Shown in pieces: positions 7,975-17,126 of a DNA stretch of 64,000 bases. Under the pieces are notes generated by a model. It did no database searches. It was not told the origin of the DNA and saw only the letters and a list, made by a program, of their open reading frames with translations. The position numbers and the translations under genes were made by a program. The stretch's first letter is position 1, and every line of letters starts with the position of its first letter. The DNA comes from an uncultured Clostridia bacterium (lineage in GTDB: Bacteria; Bacillota; Clostridia; Christensenellales; Aristaeellaceae), in contig CAKTUU010000001.1 in assembly GCA_934621505.1 (NCBI GenBank), positions 1 through 64,000 of the forward strand, written 5' to 3'.

Positions 7975-9676
7975 CGATCTGCGTACCGCTGCCTGAACTG
8001 GTGATTTCGAAATGATGGTTGCTTCCGTACAGGAAGCGCAGCCGCTGAATGACGCCTTTGAGGCCAAAGCCTTTCAGTTTTTTATCAAAGGAAACGTCCG
8101 GCGTCGCGTGGTTGAGCTCAGCCAGGAGAGAGGGTTCAATGCCATTTCCATTGTCCCCCAGACGAAGGAAAAGCCATTCATCGCTTATCTCGGCCTGAAG
8201 CGTGAGGCGGCATACCTCGCCGTGGTGGATGCCGCCGTGCATCAGCGCGTTTTCAACAAGAGGCTGCAAAATCATATTGGGTACCGCAAGAGGCAAAACC
8301 TCCTGCGGTATTTCTTTTTCGAGTTTTACATAATCCCCGTATACCGCGCGATAGATTTCCAGATAGGCTTCCACATGTTCAATCTCTTTTTCCAGAACGA
8401 TGATTTTTTCATCAACGGCTTTCAGGTTGCTGCGCAGATAGCGCCCGGCAAGCACGGACAGGTCGGTTACTTTTTCGGTTTTGCCCATTTCATTCATCAC
8501 ATTGATGGTTGTGAGAATATTGCAGATAAAATGCGGACTCACCTGCGCCTGAAGCGAACGGTACTTCACCTCCAGCATTTCGTATTCAGCCTGCTGCTTT
8601 TCCATGGCGCGATTGATTCGTTCCTCGGTCACGTTTTTCAGCTCTCCCACCAGCCAGCCGAAGTGCTGTGTAAGCATGCCGATTTCATCCTTGCTCTGCG
8701 GTCTGAGAACAATATCAAATCGTCCTTTGCTCACTTCATTCATGGTTTTGTACAGGCGCTTGACGCCTTTGGTGAGCGAATGAGAGAACAGAAACAACAG
8801 CGGAATAGAGAACGCGAAAGTGACAGCACAAATAAGCAGATTCATTTTGGATACCTTCATGGCAATCGCAAGCATATGTTCCAATGGGATCACATGCATC
8901 ATTTTCCATGAAAACTGCAGTTCATCCGCCTGCAGATAATAGTTCGTTCCATCCATTTGAATGATGTCGCTGTAGGTGCCGGTATCTTCCAGATGTTTGC
9001 GATAGAATTCCAGCGCCTGATCATAAGACATGGATCCGCTGATAAGTACAGGATCTCCTTGAGCGGTCAGAAGAACGCTGTTGCCCGTTCTTTCTGCCAG
9101 AAGATCCACTCCCAATAACGAGCGCAGATACGGTGTGTCCAGACGGGCAATGAGCATGCCGCAGCGATATAGCGGCGTAACGGTATATACATCCTTCTTT
9201 ACGTAGACATCGCCGTTGGCATCGCTGAACCACTGGGTATATTGCCCGGAGAGCTGATGTATTCGATTCTGGATCACCGAGCGCATCACCGTGCCGCTGT
9301 CGCCTAGCTCGCGCGCGCCGTAATAGACGTTGTTATGTTCGTCCACAAAGCACATGGCCGTAAAATAGCTGTTATTGTAGCACATATACCGCAGCTTGGA
9401 TACGATGTCGCGGCTTCGGGTAGACGCGGGAATATCCATCTGCTGAACGGTGGCAGAAAAATCCGTGCTTGAAGACAGAGAAACAAGCGCGGATTCAATA
9501 TCCTTGGAGGTCAGATTCATGCTGTTCAGCGTTTGATGGATCATCAGCCGGTATTCATTTTCTCGGTCTGCCAGTACTTCCTGTGAAAACATGCGATTTG
9601 CCACAATGGTGGAAGCAATAGAAACCACCAAGGCACAGACCATAAAACAGAGCAAAATTTTATTTCGGATTTTCAC
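7886..9676 (-). CDS. YesM-type sensor histidine kinase
   Basis: This is a membrane sensor of 596 residues. Transmembrane helix 1 is at about 7-27, an extracellular sensor region (Cache-like) follows, helix 2 is at about 277-300, then a HAMP region. The His_kinase domain carries the phospho-acceptor H382 in the VSPHFICN motif. The ATPase has an N box PLVENALMHG (472-481) and a DNGNGI G box (508-513). The last 25-30 residues extend beyond the family's usual end and are encoded opposite the ABC ATPase gene. It overlaps the response-regulator gene by 17 bp. The pair is well placed to sense a carbohydrate-derived ligand and control the adjacent importer; that is inference. Confidence 0.9.
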   Translation of the reverse strand: MKIRNKILLCFMVCALVVSIASTIVANRMFSQEVLADRENEYRLMIHQTLNSMNLTSKDIESALVSLSSSTDFSATVQQMDIPASTRSRDIVSKLRYMCYNNSYFTAMCFVDEHNNVYYGARELGDSGTVMRSVIQNRIHQLSGQYTQWFSDANGDVYVKKDVYTVTPLYRCGMLIARLDTPYLRSLLGVDLLAERTGNSVLLTAQGDPVLISGSMSYDQALEFYRKHLEDTGTYSDIIQMDGTNYYLQADELQFSWKMMHVIPLEHMLAIAMKVSKMNLLICAVTFAFSIPLLFLFSHSLTKGVKRLYKTMNEVSKGRFDIVLRPQSKDEIGMLTQHFGWLVGELKNVTEERINRAMEKQQAEYEMLEVKYRSLQAQVSPHFICNILTTINVMNEMGKTEKVTDLSVLAGRYLRSNLKAVDEKIIVLEKEIEHVEAYLEIYRAVYGDYVKLEKEIPQEVLPLAVPNMILQPLVENALMHGGIHHGEVCRLTLQAEISDEWLFLRLGDNGNGIEPSLLAELNHATPDVSFDKKLKGFGLKGVIQRLRFLYGSNHHFEITSSGSGTQIVIQLPAQPYPSDDTLPNGLPSPHAAAGTP

Positions 9677-10427
9677 TTTCTTTTCCGCCCTTCAGTTTGC
9701 GGTAGTCGGTGGGAGACATTCCTTCGTTCCGGACAAAGACTTTATAGAACGTGATATAGTTTTTATAGCCAACCAGAAAAGAGATTTCTTCAATTTTGTG
9801 AGTGGGCCGCTTCAGGAGCTTTTTGGCATAGTCAATACGCGCCTGAGTGACCCAGTCCGAATAATTCTGGCCGGTTTGTTTTTTGATAAGGGAACTGATA
9901 TAGGAAGTGCAAAAACCAAAATGACGGGAAAGTTCCTCCAGCCTGAGAGAACCGGAAATATGAGAGCGCACATACTCAAGCATGGCTGAGACAAGCAGAT
10001 TGGCGTTGTCCGCTGTAGGAGCAGGATCCTCCGCTGCTTTTGGGGCAGGATCTTTTTTACATTCGCCAAGAACGCTTCTGACGGTATTAACCAATTCTTT
10101 TTTGGAAAATGGTTTGAGAAGATAGGCGCATGCCCTGAGAGAAATAGCTTCCTGTGCATAGCGAAAATCATCATACGCACTAATGAAGATCACTTTGCTG
10201 TGGGGCGAAAAAACTTTGGTTGTTTCAATCATTTTCAGCCCGTCAAAGCCGGGCATGTGGATATCCGTAATAATAATATCCGGCTGATTAGCTACGATCA
10301 GGGCGCTGCCCTGAGTGCCATCGGTGGCTACGCCCACGACGCTGCACCCAAGCTCCGACCAATCAATGCCATGAGCAACCAGATCAATAATAGCAAGATT
10401 ATCGTCAACAACAACTAACGTAAACAC
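9660..10427 (-). CDS. YesN-type response regulator, AraC-family DNA-binding domain
   Basis: The 255-residue protein has an N-terminal receiver domain (acidic pocket VVDDN, phospho-acceptor D55 in ITDIHMPG, conserved K105 in LLKPF) and a C-terminal AraC-type double helix-turn-helix at about 150-250 (LRLEELSRHFGFCTSYISSL, then IEEISFLVGYKNYITFYKVF). It partners with the sensor kinase encoded directly downstream. The start is GTG, with AAAGGAG 7 nt upstream. It probably regulates the sugar-acid importer genes on the other strand. Confidence 0.92.
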   Translation of the reverse strand: MFTLVVVDDNLAIIDLVAHGIDWSELGCSVVGVATDGTQGSALIVANQPDIIITDIHMPGFDGLKMIETTKVFSPHSKVIFISAYDDFRYAQEAISLRACAYLLKPFSKKELVNTVRSVLGECKKDPAPKAAEDPAPTADNANLLVSAMLEYVRSHISGSLRLEELSRHFGFCTSYISSLIKKQTGQNYSDWVTQARIDYAKKLLKRPTHKIEEISFLVGYKNYITFYKVFVRNEGMSPTDYRKLKGGKESENPK

Positions 10428-10504
10428 ATTCGTGCTCCTTTACGTTTGATGGGACTCTATTCAGTTTCTTTTTGATCAGTCAGAGATATCTTCCAAACAA
10501 GAAT

Positions 10505-10532
10505 ATTATATCACAATCTTGCTGTGCGTCAA
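10505..10532 (-). promoter_or_regulatory. Promoter of the two-component operon
   Basis: On the minus strand TTGACG and TATAAT are 16 bp apart, about 80 bp upstream of the response-regulator start. Confidence 0.6.
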
Positions 10533-10765
10533 TTTAGGTGCATCAGAAAAACGACGGGAGGCAGAAGCATAAAAACAGCGGGGACGGCGGTTCGTTCAGC
10601 AGCTAAGGAGCCGTATCCACTGCCTACGTTCCGCAACATGATGTGCCTGGATGCCGGAATACGCAGCTTGCTGTCTTCCTCGGGGACGCTCAACGATTCA
10701 TGAAGGCTGAGAATAACCGGCATTCTCAGCCTGCTGGTGATTTCATAGCGCAGCCTTTCCTCCAT
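10529..10765 (-). CDS. Small ORF or gene remnant, unknown
   Basis: A 78-codon frame starts 9-10 nt after a strong AAAGGAGG. The predicted protein opens with MEERLRYEITSRLRMP and matches nothing I recognise. It sits between the regulator genes and a broken lactonase gene, in a stretch that otherwise looks decayed, so it may be the 5' end of a lost gene. The rest of 10428-10989 holds only the promoter described separately. Confidence 0.25.
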   Translation of the reverse strand: MEERLRYEITSRLRMPVILSLHESLSVPEEDSKLRIPASRHIMLRNVGSGYGSLAAERTAVPAVFMLLPPVVFLMHLN

Positions 10766-10989
10766 CGGCGCATACCTCCTTTCCCTGTGGAAAGGTCAGA
10801 TAAGGTGCGTTTGATTCGGAAAGAAAATCAGCAGGGCGGCCATTAAGGCGCCGCGCTGTCTGTGTGAAAATCTCCACATCGCCTGTATCTGCTCAACCGC
10901 GATAACCACGCCTTTCTGATCACAGCAAACCCTGCGTGATGACCATCATCACCATCCGCATCCCCTGTCAGTCTGAAGGAGGCTAAGCC

Positions 10990-11949
10990 ATGGATTTTTT
11001 TGCAGGTGCGCTTGCGCACGAGGGCGGCAAGGGATTGCTGCTCTGTTCTCTGGAAGGCAATAGCATCCGCAAGCGTGAGACTTTGTCCCTGATTGATCCC
11101 ATCTATCTGTTACAGATCGACGGGAGAAGTTTTCCACATCCATAGGTAAGGAGGGAGCATTGCGCGGATGTCCGAATGGGATGTGAGCCGAAGGTGAGAT
11201 GAAGGCAATCGCACACAGCACTGTGGCGGCAATATGCCGTGCTTTCTTTGCTCATCATCGGACCACCGTTTATACTGCGCCAATTACGGCACTGGTTCTA
11301 TCGCCGTATTTTCCATTGAGGGGCGGCTTGACGAAAGGATTCAGATAGTGGAACATGCAGGCCGCGGACCTCATCCCAACCGCCGACAGGAATCTCATGT
11401 GCATCAGACTCTCTTCATTCTCAGTACGCAGTACCTGTGCGCATGTGATCAGAGCACGGACTACATCGAGATCTACAAAGCGGATGTGCAAAGCGGCTTG
11501 CTCATTCATCGCTCCATGCTGCACCTGTACGGCGGGCCGAGATATCTGGCATCTACCAATGATACGCTCTGCTATCTGTGCCACGAACTGAGCAACGAAG
11601 TGACTGTCCTCTATATGTACAATGACGTGCTCTGTGTACAGCAGACTCTTAGCACCATTCCTGAGGAAACTGTCAAAACGGTTTCCGCCAGCCGCCTTTC
11701 GCAGAATCAACAGCATCTGTACGCCTCCAATCGAGGGCGCGGCAGCATCGCTGTTTTAACATGCTGCTTGGCGGCCTGCTGAAAGCGGCTGGTCACTGGA
11801 ATGCCGGAGCTCTCCCATACGATTTTGTACTACTGGAGGATGATCTCGTGCTGGTGGCCGATCAGAAGGCCGGTTTTCACCTGTTGGATCAGGAAGGTGC
11901 TGAGGTGGATTTCCATGCTCATGTAGGAACGATGTGCGTCTGCTGCTGA
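10990..11949 (+). pseudogene. 6-phosphogluconolactonase-type beta-propeller, broken
   Basis: Three successive fragments in two frames read like one lactonase (YkgB/Pgl, 3-carboxymuconate cyclase-like). The first begins MDFFAGALAHEGGKGLLL after AAGGAGG and stops at 11143. The second covers about 11240-11760 and includes the family's LYCANYGTGSIAVFSI, GPHPNRR and HLYASNRG segments. The third, back in the first frame, includes ALPYDFVLLEDDLVLVADQ and ends at 11949. Together they span about 320 codons, near the family's roughly 340. The enzyme hydrolyses sugar lactones to sugar acids, which fits its place beside the dehydratase/aldolase operon. Two frameshifts and an internal stop argue for a pseudogene; assembly error is a weaker alternative. 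Confidence 0.7.
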
Positions 11950-12241
11950 TGAAAACACAGAAAAGCAATAGGCAGATGGAGAGGTGGATGCTCATTAAGA
12001 ACGCTGATGCCTATTATCAGCGTAGACGTTTGCAACGATGGTACAGTCGATGCATCTTCCTTTTGGGAACCAAGATTCCATGCAGCTGTTGTCTGTGTTG
12101 TATTCGCAGGAAATCAGGTTGTACATAATATACCCTCCTCATCATTCGTCAGTTTTTTGTATAGGGTGAAGTATGTGCGCAAAATCACCGGCTGACTGAA
12201 TTGGTGAGGGTGGTGCCTTATTGCCTGTAACCCAATGCCCC
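11950..12241. other. Intergenic stretch without a recognised gene
   Basis: Only short unsupported frames are present. An 8-bp dyad (ACGCTGAT, 7 bases, ATCAGCGT) lies near 12001-12024 and lacks a T run. Confidence 0.4.
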
Positions 12242-13066
12242 TCAGGCTTTTTCAATTACGCCGTCGATCAGGGCGCGGAAGGTTTCCTTCACGCGATCGC
12301 CGGTTTCCATAACCTCCTCGTGGGTCAGGGGCTGGTCCAAAATACCGGCGGCCATATTGGTAATGCAGCTGACGCCAAAAATGCGCATACCGCCATGGTT
12401 GGCCACAATGCTTTCCGGCACGGTGGACATACCCACCGCGTCGGCGCCCAATACGCGGCACATGCGAATTTCCGCCGGGGATTCAAAGCTGGGGCCGTTC
12501 ATCCAGCAATATACGCCCTTTTGCAGGGCGATGCCCTTTTCCTTGGCCACGTCAAAGGCCAGCTGCTGCAGGGAGCGGTCGTATACCTGGCACATATCCG
12601 GGAAGCGGGGGCCAAATTCGTCCAGATTGGGGCCGGTGAGAGGGTTTTTGCCCGACAGGTTGATAAAGTCGGTAATCACCATCAAATCGCCGGGATGGAA
12701 GCTGGTGTTAACGCCGCCCGCCGCGTTGGTCAGAATCAGCAGCTTTACGCCCAGGCGCTGCATGACCCGAATGGGCATGGTTACGTCCCGCAGGTCGTAG
12801 CCCTCGTAGGCGTGAATGCGACCCTGCATCATGCACACGGTTTTGCCGTGCAGCCTGCCGGTCCACCAGCGGCCTTCGTGGCCGGGCACTGTGGATACGG
12901 GAAAACCGGGAATATCCTTATAGGCAATGGATTTGGCGTCTTCCAGCGCCTCCACATAGCCGCCCAGGCCGCTGCCCAGCACCACGGCAATATCCGCCCG
13001 GCCGCAGGCGGCCTCAATGGCCCTGGCCGCGGTGTCGATTTTTTCCAGATAAGCCTTGTTATCCAT
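12242..13066 (-). CDS. punA: Purine-nucleoside phosphorylase
   Basis: This trimeric-type (PNP/MTAP superfamily) enzyme of 274 residues splits purine ribo- and deoxyribonucleosides with phosphate to give the base and pentose-1-phosphate. Visible landmarks are the phosphate-binding LGSGLGG near residue 31, GRIHAYEGY, TNAAGG, the base-site GPSFESPAEIRM, and AVGMSTVPE. It lies 13 bp downstream of the phosphopentomutase gene, which uses its product, so the two form a nucleoside-salvage operon. Confidence 0.95.
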   Translation of the reverse strand: MDNKAYLEKIDTAARAIEAACGRADIAVVLGSGLGGYVEALEDAKSIAYKDIPGFPVSTVPGHEGRWWTGRLHGKTVCMMQGRIHAYEGYDLRDVTMPIRVMQRLGVKLLILTNAAGGVNTSFHPGDLMVITDFINLSGKNPLTGPNLDEFGPRFPDMCQVYDRSLQQLAFDVAKEKGIALQKGVYCWMNGPSFESPAEIRMCRVLGADAVGMSTVPESIVANHGGMRIFGVSCITNMAAGILDQPLTHEEVMETGDRVKETFRALIDGVIEKA

Positions 13067-13079
13067 GCAAAAATCCTCC

Positions 13080-14246
13080 TTATGCTTTCAGCAGACCGGC
13101 AAAGGACTGTGCGCCGAACCGTTCGCTCAGACCGTACCAGTCAGAAATGGTGGCGGATATATCCGCATAGGTGGACCGGGTGCCCAGATCCGTCACGCCG
13201 GTCATGCAGGGGCTCCACGCCAGAATGGGCACATATTCACGGGTGTGATCCGTGCCGGTATACGTTGGGTCGCAGCCGTGGTCCGCCGTCAGAATCAGCA
13301 AATCGTCGTCATGCATCAGGGCCTGAATTTCCGGCAGGCGCGCGTCAAAGTACGCCAGCGCGTCAGCGTAGCCCTGCACATCCCGGCGGTGACCGTATAC
13401 GGAGTCAAAATCCACCAGATTCACAAACATCAGGCCGTTAAAATCCCGGCGCATATGCTTGACCATGGAATCCACACAGGCGGGGTTTCCGGCGGCATGG
13501 TCGCTTTCCGCGATGCCGCTCATGCAGAAAATATCCTCAATTTTGCCAATGCCCATGGTAAAAACGCCATTGTCCTGCAATTCGTTCAGGATGGTTTTGC
13601 CCGTAGGCGGCAGCGAAAAATCCCGCCGGTGGGGCGTGCGTACAAAATGTCCCTTGCCCGGGCCGGTAAAGGGGCGGGCAATGACCCGGCCCACCGCGTG
13701 GTCGCCCTGCAAAATGGCCCGCGCCTTGCGGCACATGTCGTACAGCTGCTCGTCGGTGTAAATATCCTCATGACAGGCAATCTGGAACACGCTGTCCGCC
13801 GACGTGTACACGATGGGATAACGGGTGCGCATATGCTCCTCGCCCAGCTCGTCCAGAATCACCGTGCCGCTGGCCGGGTAATTGCCCAGCACCTTGGTGC
13901 CGATGGCCGCCTCAAACTGGTCGATCACATCCTTGGGGAAGCCGTTGGGATAGGTGGGGAAGGGCTTATCCAGCCGCACGCCCGCCATTTCCCAGTGGCC
14001 GGTGGTGGTGTCCTTGCCCGCGGATACCTCAATGGCGCGGCCATACGCGCCCGCGGGGTTTTGGGGCTTGTGTCCGCCCAGGCCGGGAAGCAGTCCCAGC
14101 CCCATGTTGTACATATTCGGCAGCGCCGGGTTCTTTTGCTCAATGATATGGCCCAGGGTATTGGCCCCCACATCGCCGTATTTCGCAGCGTCCGGCAGAT
14201 AGCCCGCCCCTACGCTGTCCAAAACAACCAGGAATACACGTTTCAT
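13080..14246 (-). CDS. deoB: Phosphopentomutase
   Basis: The 388-residue alkaline-phosphatase-superfamily enzyme interconverts (deoxy)ribose-1-phosphate and -5-phosphate. The metal-binding LDSVGAG is at the N-terminus, the phospho-threonine segment KDTTTGHWE near residue 80, and the C-terminal metal site VDFDSVYGHRRD followed by TADHGCDPT. It heads the operon with the purine-nucleoside phosphorylase. AGGAGG lies 11 nt upstream of the ATG. Confidence 0.96.
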   Translation of the reverse strand: MKRVFLVVLDSVGAGYLPDAAKYGDVGANTLGHIIEQKNPALPNMYNMGLGLLPGLGGHKPQNPAGAYGRAIEVSAGKDTTTGHWEMAGVRLDKPFPTYPNGFPKDVIDQFEAAIGTKVLGNYPASGTVILDELGEEHMRTRYPIVYTSADSVFQIACHEDIYTDEQLYDMCRKARAILQGDHAVGRVIARPFTGPGKGHFVRTPHRRDFSLPPTGKTILNELQDNGVFTMGIGKIEDIFCMSGIAESDHAAGNPACVDSMVKHMRRDFNGLMFVNLVDFDSVYGHRRDVQGYADALAYFDARLPEIQALMHDDDLLILTADHGCDPTYTGTDHTREYVPILAWSPCMTGVTDLGTRSTYADISATISDWYGLSERFGAQSFAGLLKA

Positions 14247-14281
14247 GTCGGATCAATCCTCCTGTTTTGATTGATATCATT

Positions 14282-14310
14282 ATTGTACAACGATTGAGCG
14301 AAAATTTCTA
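14282..14310 (-). promoter_or_regulatory. Probable deoB-punA promoter
   Basis: On the minus strand TAGAAA and TACAAT are 17 bp apart, about 35 bp before deoB. The -35 element is weak. Confidence 0.4.
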
Positions 14311-14335
14311 TACCTGGCTGCATAAATCCCGGCGC

Positions 14336-14364
14336 TTGACTTTTGTCGTATCCCTTTGTATCAT
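14336..14364 (+). promoter_or_regulatory. Promoter of MATE operon
   Basis: TTGACT and TATCAT are separated by exactly 17 bp and lie about 35 bp before the MATE start. Confidence 0.7.
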
Positions 14365-14397
14365 ACCAGAGAGTCTTAATGATTTATGGGAGGTTTT

Positions 14398-15807
14398 ATG
14401 CAACGCAAAATTTGCGCCCCGGGGCGGGCGCTTCGGTTTTTGGCGGACTGTCTGCATTGGGACAAGCCCTTCGCCAAAAATGTGCTGATGATTGCCCTGC
14501 CCATGGTGATTCAGCAGCTGGTGGCCGCGTCCCTGCACATTGTGGACGGGCTGATGGTCAGCGCCCTGGGCGACGCGGCGTACAGCGGCGTAACCCAGGC
14601 CAACCGCTTTACGTTTATGTTTAACCTGTTCTGCTTTGGCACGGCTACAGGGGGTTCCATCTTTTTAAGCCAGTACTGGGGCGCGCGGGACGTGCGGCGC
14701 ATGCGGCAGGCCATGGGCGTTACCCTTGGCTGTTCGCTGGTGGTGGCGTTTCTGTTTTTCTGCACGGGGCTTTTGTATCCCCGGCAGATTGTGGGCCTGT
14801 TTTTGCAGCCGGGCGAGAGCTTTGAACAGGCGGTCCGGTACCTGTCCATCGTTGTGTTCGGCTACCTGTTTACCGCGGTGGATAACGTGTTTGCCATCAC
14901 CATCAAGGCGGGCGAAAAAACCTGGCTGCCCATGCTTTCCGGTTTTGTCAGCATCGGGGTGAATACCTTCTTTAACTGGGTGTTTATCTTTGGTCATTTC
15001 GGCGTGCCCGCCATGGGCGCGCAGGGCGCCGCCATCGCTACGGTGCTGTCCGCCGCCGTGTCCATGCTGATGAACATGAGCTTTGCCTACGGGCTGCGCC
15101 TGCCCGCCGGGGCCAAACCCCGGGAATGGCTGTGCCGGGAAAAGGGCTTCTTTGGCCGGTTTATGAAAACCGTTCTGCCGGTGATTATCAACGAGGGCCT
15201 GTGGGGCATTGGCGTTACCATTTACAGTGTGTACTATGGCCGCATGGGCGATGTGGCCGTAGCTACCATGGGCGTTTGTGCCACCATCAACGACCTGGTG
15301 TGGGTGGCGGTGTTCGCTCTGTCCAACGCCACAGCCATTATTATTGGCAAAACCCTGGGCGCCGGGGACCGGGACCAGGCGTACCTGTACGGCAAACGGC
15401 TGCTGGCCGGGGCGGTATGCATCGGCATTCTGCTGGGCGTGCTGGTCATTTTCATCCGCAAGCCGCTGGTGGGCGTGTTCGGCGGGCTGTCGGACCAGGT
15501 GCGCCAGCAGGCGCAGACCATTTTGATGATCGGCGGGGCTACCATCTGGTTCCGCGCCTTTAACACCATCAACATTGTGGGCATTCTGCGCAGCGGCGGC
15601 GACACTCTGTTCAGCATGGTGCTGGACGTGGGCACCCTGTGGCTGGTGGGTGTGCCCCTGACAGGGCTGGCGGCTCTGGTTTTCCACTGGCCGCTGAATT
15701 ATGTGTACCTGTGTACCTTTGTGGAGGAGGCCATCAAGGTGGCCATTGGCATTCCCCACTTTCAAAGCCGCAAATGGATGAACGTACTGACGGAGGAACA
15801 GTCATGA
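14398..15807 (+). CDS. MATE family efflux transporter
   Basis: The 469-residue protein has about 12 membrane helices in two related halves, as in multidrug and toxin extrusion (NorM/DinF-type) cation-coupled exporters. The opening helix includes IALPMVIQQLVAASLHIVD and the second half includes TVLPVIINEGLWGIG. I chose the ATG at 14398 because GGGAGG precedes it; the ATG 12 nt upstream has no ribosome site. It is the first gene of a tightly packed four-gene run: its stop overlaps the next start (ATGA). The exported compound is unknown. Confidence 0.9.
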   Translation: MQRKICAPGRALRFLADCLHWDKPFAKNVLMIALPMVIQQLVAASLHIVDGLMVSALGDAAYSGVTQANRFTFMFNLFCFGTATGGSIFLSQYWGARDVRRMRQAMGVTLGCSLVVAFLFFCTGLLYPRQIVGLFLQPGESFEQAVRYLSIVVFGYLFTAVDNVFAITIKAGEKTWLPMLSGFVSIGVNTFFNWVFIFGHFGVPAMGAQGAAIATVLSAAVSMLMNMSFAYGLRLPAGAKPREWLCREKGFFGRFMKTVLPVIINEGLWGIGVTIYSVYYGRMGDVAVATMGVCATINDLVWVAVFALSNATAIIIGKTLGAGDRDQAYLYGKRLLAGAVCIGILLGVLVIFIRKPLVGVFGGLSDQVRQQAQTILMIGGATIWFRAFNTINIVGILRSGGDTLFSMVLDVGTLWLVGVPLTGLAALVFHWPLNYVYLCTFVEEAIKVAIGIPHFQSRKWMNVLTEEQS

Positions 15808-16637
15808 AGCTGGACATTGTGGTTAAAATCGGCAGCATGGCGCTGATTCAAAAGGGTGAAAACGCCATAGACTATAACGTGTTTCAACGTCTGGGCGGCG
15901 ATTTGCGGCCCGGCATGATTCTGGTTACCAGCGGCGCTGTGGAAATTGGCCGGCTGGATTACATGCACCGCACCGGGCGCGAGCTGGGCGGCCTGCCCGA
16001 GGAGGACAAGGTGGACTACGCCGCTCAGGGGCAGACCATTCTGATGAACGCCTACCGCCAGTTTGTGCATCCGGAATACGGCATTCGTCAGGTGCTGGTG
16101 GAGCATAATCACTTTAACGACCTGCCCCGCCGGGAGCATATTCACCGCCTTTTGCGCCGGGCGGCGGACCAGGGCGTGATTCCCATTGTGAACTACAACG
16201 ACCCTGTCAGCGATGAGGAAGTGCGCAAGATGGAGCTAGCCAGCCGCCGCGCCCATGGGGACACGGTGGTGGAATGTGTGGATAACGATGAAACGGCGGG
16301 CGTAATCGCCCAGCTGGTGGGGGCCAGAAATTTGATTTTGCTCACCAGCACGGACGGCATTTATCTGGATAAGGACGACCCCTCCACTCTGGTGCGTCTG
16401 GTAACCGGCGATACCCTGGAGGATGTGCGGGCAAAGGTGCAGGAGCTGATGCAGCATTGCAGCGGCGCAAGCCGGGCCGGCGCCAACGGCGCACGGGCCA
16501 AGCTGGACTTTGCCATACGGGCTGTGGAAAACGGGGCCAATGTGGTAATCGGTCACGCCCGCTATCATATTGCCGATCTGATGAGCGGCGACGCGCCCTG
16601 CACCCGTTTGGGCGTGGGTCTGGAGGCAGGCCGATGA
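15804..16637 (+). CDS. Amino-acid kinase family protein, glutamate 5-kinase-like
   Basis: The 277-residue protein has the carbamate/amino-acid kinase fold. Evidence is the N-terminal VVKIGSMAL, the LVTSGAVEIGR loop, the NYNDPVSDEE segment, DNDETAGVIAQLVGA, the nucleotide-site LLTSTDGIYL, and a late GANGARAKLDFA glycine-rich segment. It most resembles ProB (glutamate to glutamyl-5-phosphate), without a C-terminal PUA domain. No proA or proC is nearby, and the gene is translationally coupled to a MATE gene, so a different acyl-phosphate role is possible. I give no symbol for that reason. Confidence 0.75.
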   Translation: MKLDIVVKIGSMALIQKGENAIDYNVFQRLGGDLRPGMILVTSGAVEIGRLDYMHRTGRELGGLPEEDKVDYAAQGQTILMNAYRQFVHPEYGIRQVLVEHNHFNDLPRREHIHRLLRRAADQGVIPIVNYNDPVSDEEVRKMELASRRAHGDTVVECVDNDETAGVIAQLVGARNLILLTSTDGIYLDKDDPSTLVRLVTGDTLEDVRAKVQELMQHCSGASRAGANGARAKLDFAIRAVENGANVVIGHARYHIADLMSGDAPCTRLGVGLEAGR

Positions 16638-17110
16638 GTCCGCTGGTCTGGAAAATTCTTTCCTACGCCAGTCTAACGCTGTCGGCGGCGCTGGTGTTTG
16701 CCATGGCCCGTTTGTCCAGGCGGCCCGGCCTGACCCTGAACGAATGGCCCAATCTGCGCATGAAGTATAATGAGCAGATGCTTGATGCATGCTTTGAAAA
16801 GGGCGCTCCGGTAGCGCGAACCTATCTGCTGCTGAGTCTGGCTTTGGAGATGTGTCTGTGCCCCGCTCTGGCGGCGGTGGCGCACAACACGGCCCATATT
16901 CAGCCGGTACGCATGGCCATGTACGTTCTTTCCGCCCTGCGCAGCCTGCTGGGTATGGCGGAAAGCCTTTGCCTGCTCAGGCTGTACCGCCGTATCACCC
17001 CGGGGCTTAGCCGGGTATCCGGCCTGCTGGCCTGCGTCAAGTGGGTTTGCTTTGGGCTGTGGACGCTGGGCATGTTTGTGAGTCTGCTGGTATCCGGTAC
17101 CCAGCTGTGA
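16634..17110 (+). CDS. Small integral membrane protein, unknown
   Basis: The 158-residue protein has roughly four hydrophobic helices: residues about 8-25, 63-80, 95-112 and 130-152. A polar, charged loop lies between the first two (LNEWPNLRMKYNEQMLD). I recognise no family. Its start overlaps the kinase stop (ATGA) and it precedes the hexapeptide gene by 16 bp, so it belongs to the same operon. Confidence 0.7.
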   Translation: MSPLVWKILSYASLTLSAALVFAMARLSRRPGLTLNEWPNLRMKYNEQMLDACFEKGAPVARTYLLLSLALEMCLCPALAAVAHNTAHIQPVRMAMYVLSALRSLLGMAESLCLLRLYRRITPGLSRVSGLLACVKWVCFGLWTLGMFVSLLVSGTQL

Positions 17111-17126
17111 CGGAAAGGAGCCGACA

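Noticed and set aside
11934..12195. Short plus-strand frames after the lactonase pseudogene
   Set aside because: No ribosome site, no recognisable motif and different frames overlapping one another.
16277..16285. Lone TGTGGATAA (DnaA box) in the amino-acid kinase gene
   Set aside because: A single 9-mer inside conserved coding sequence with no cluster around it is expected by chance.
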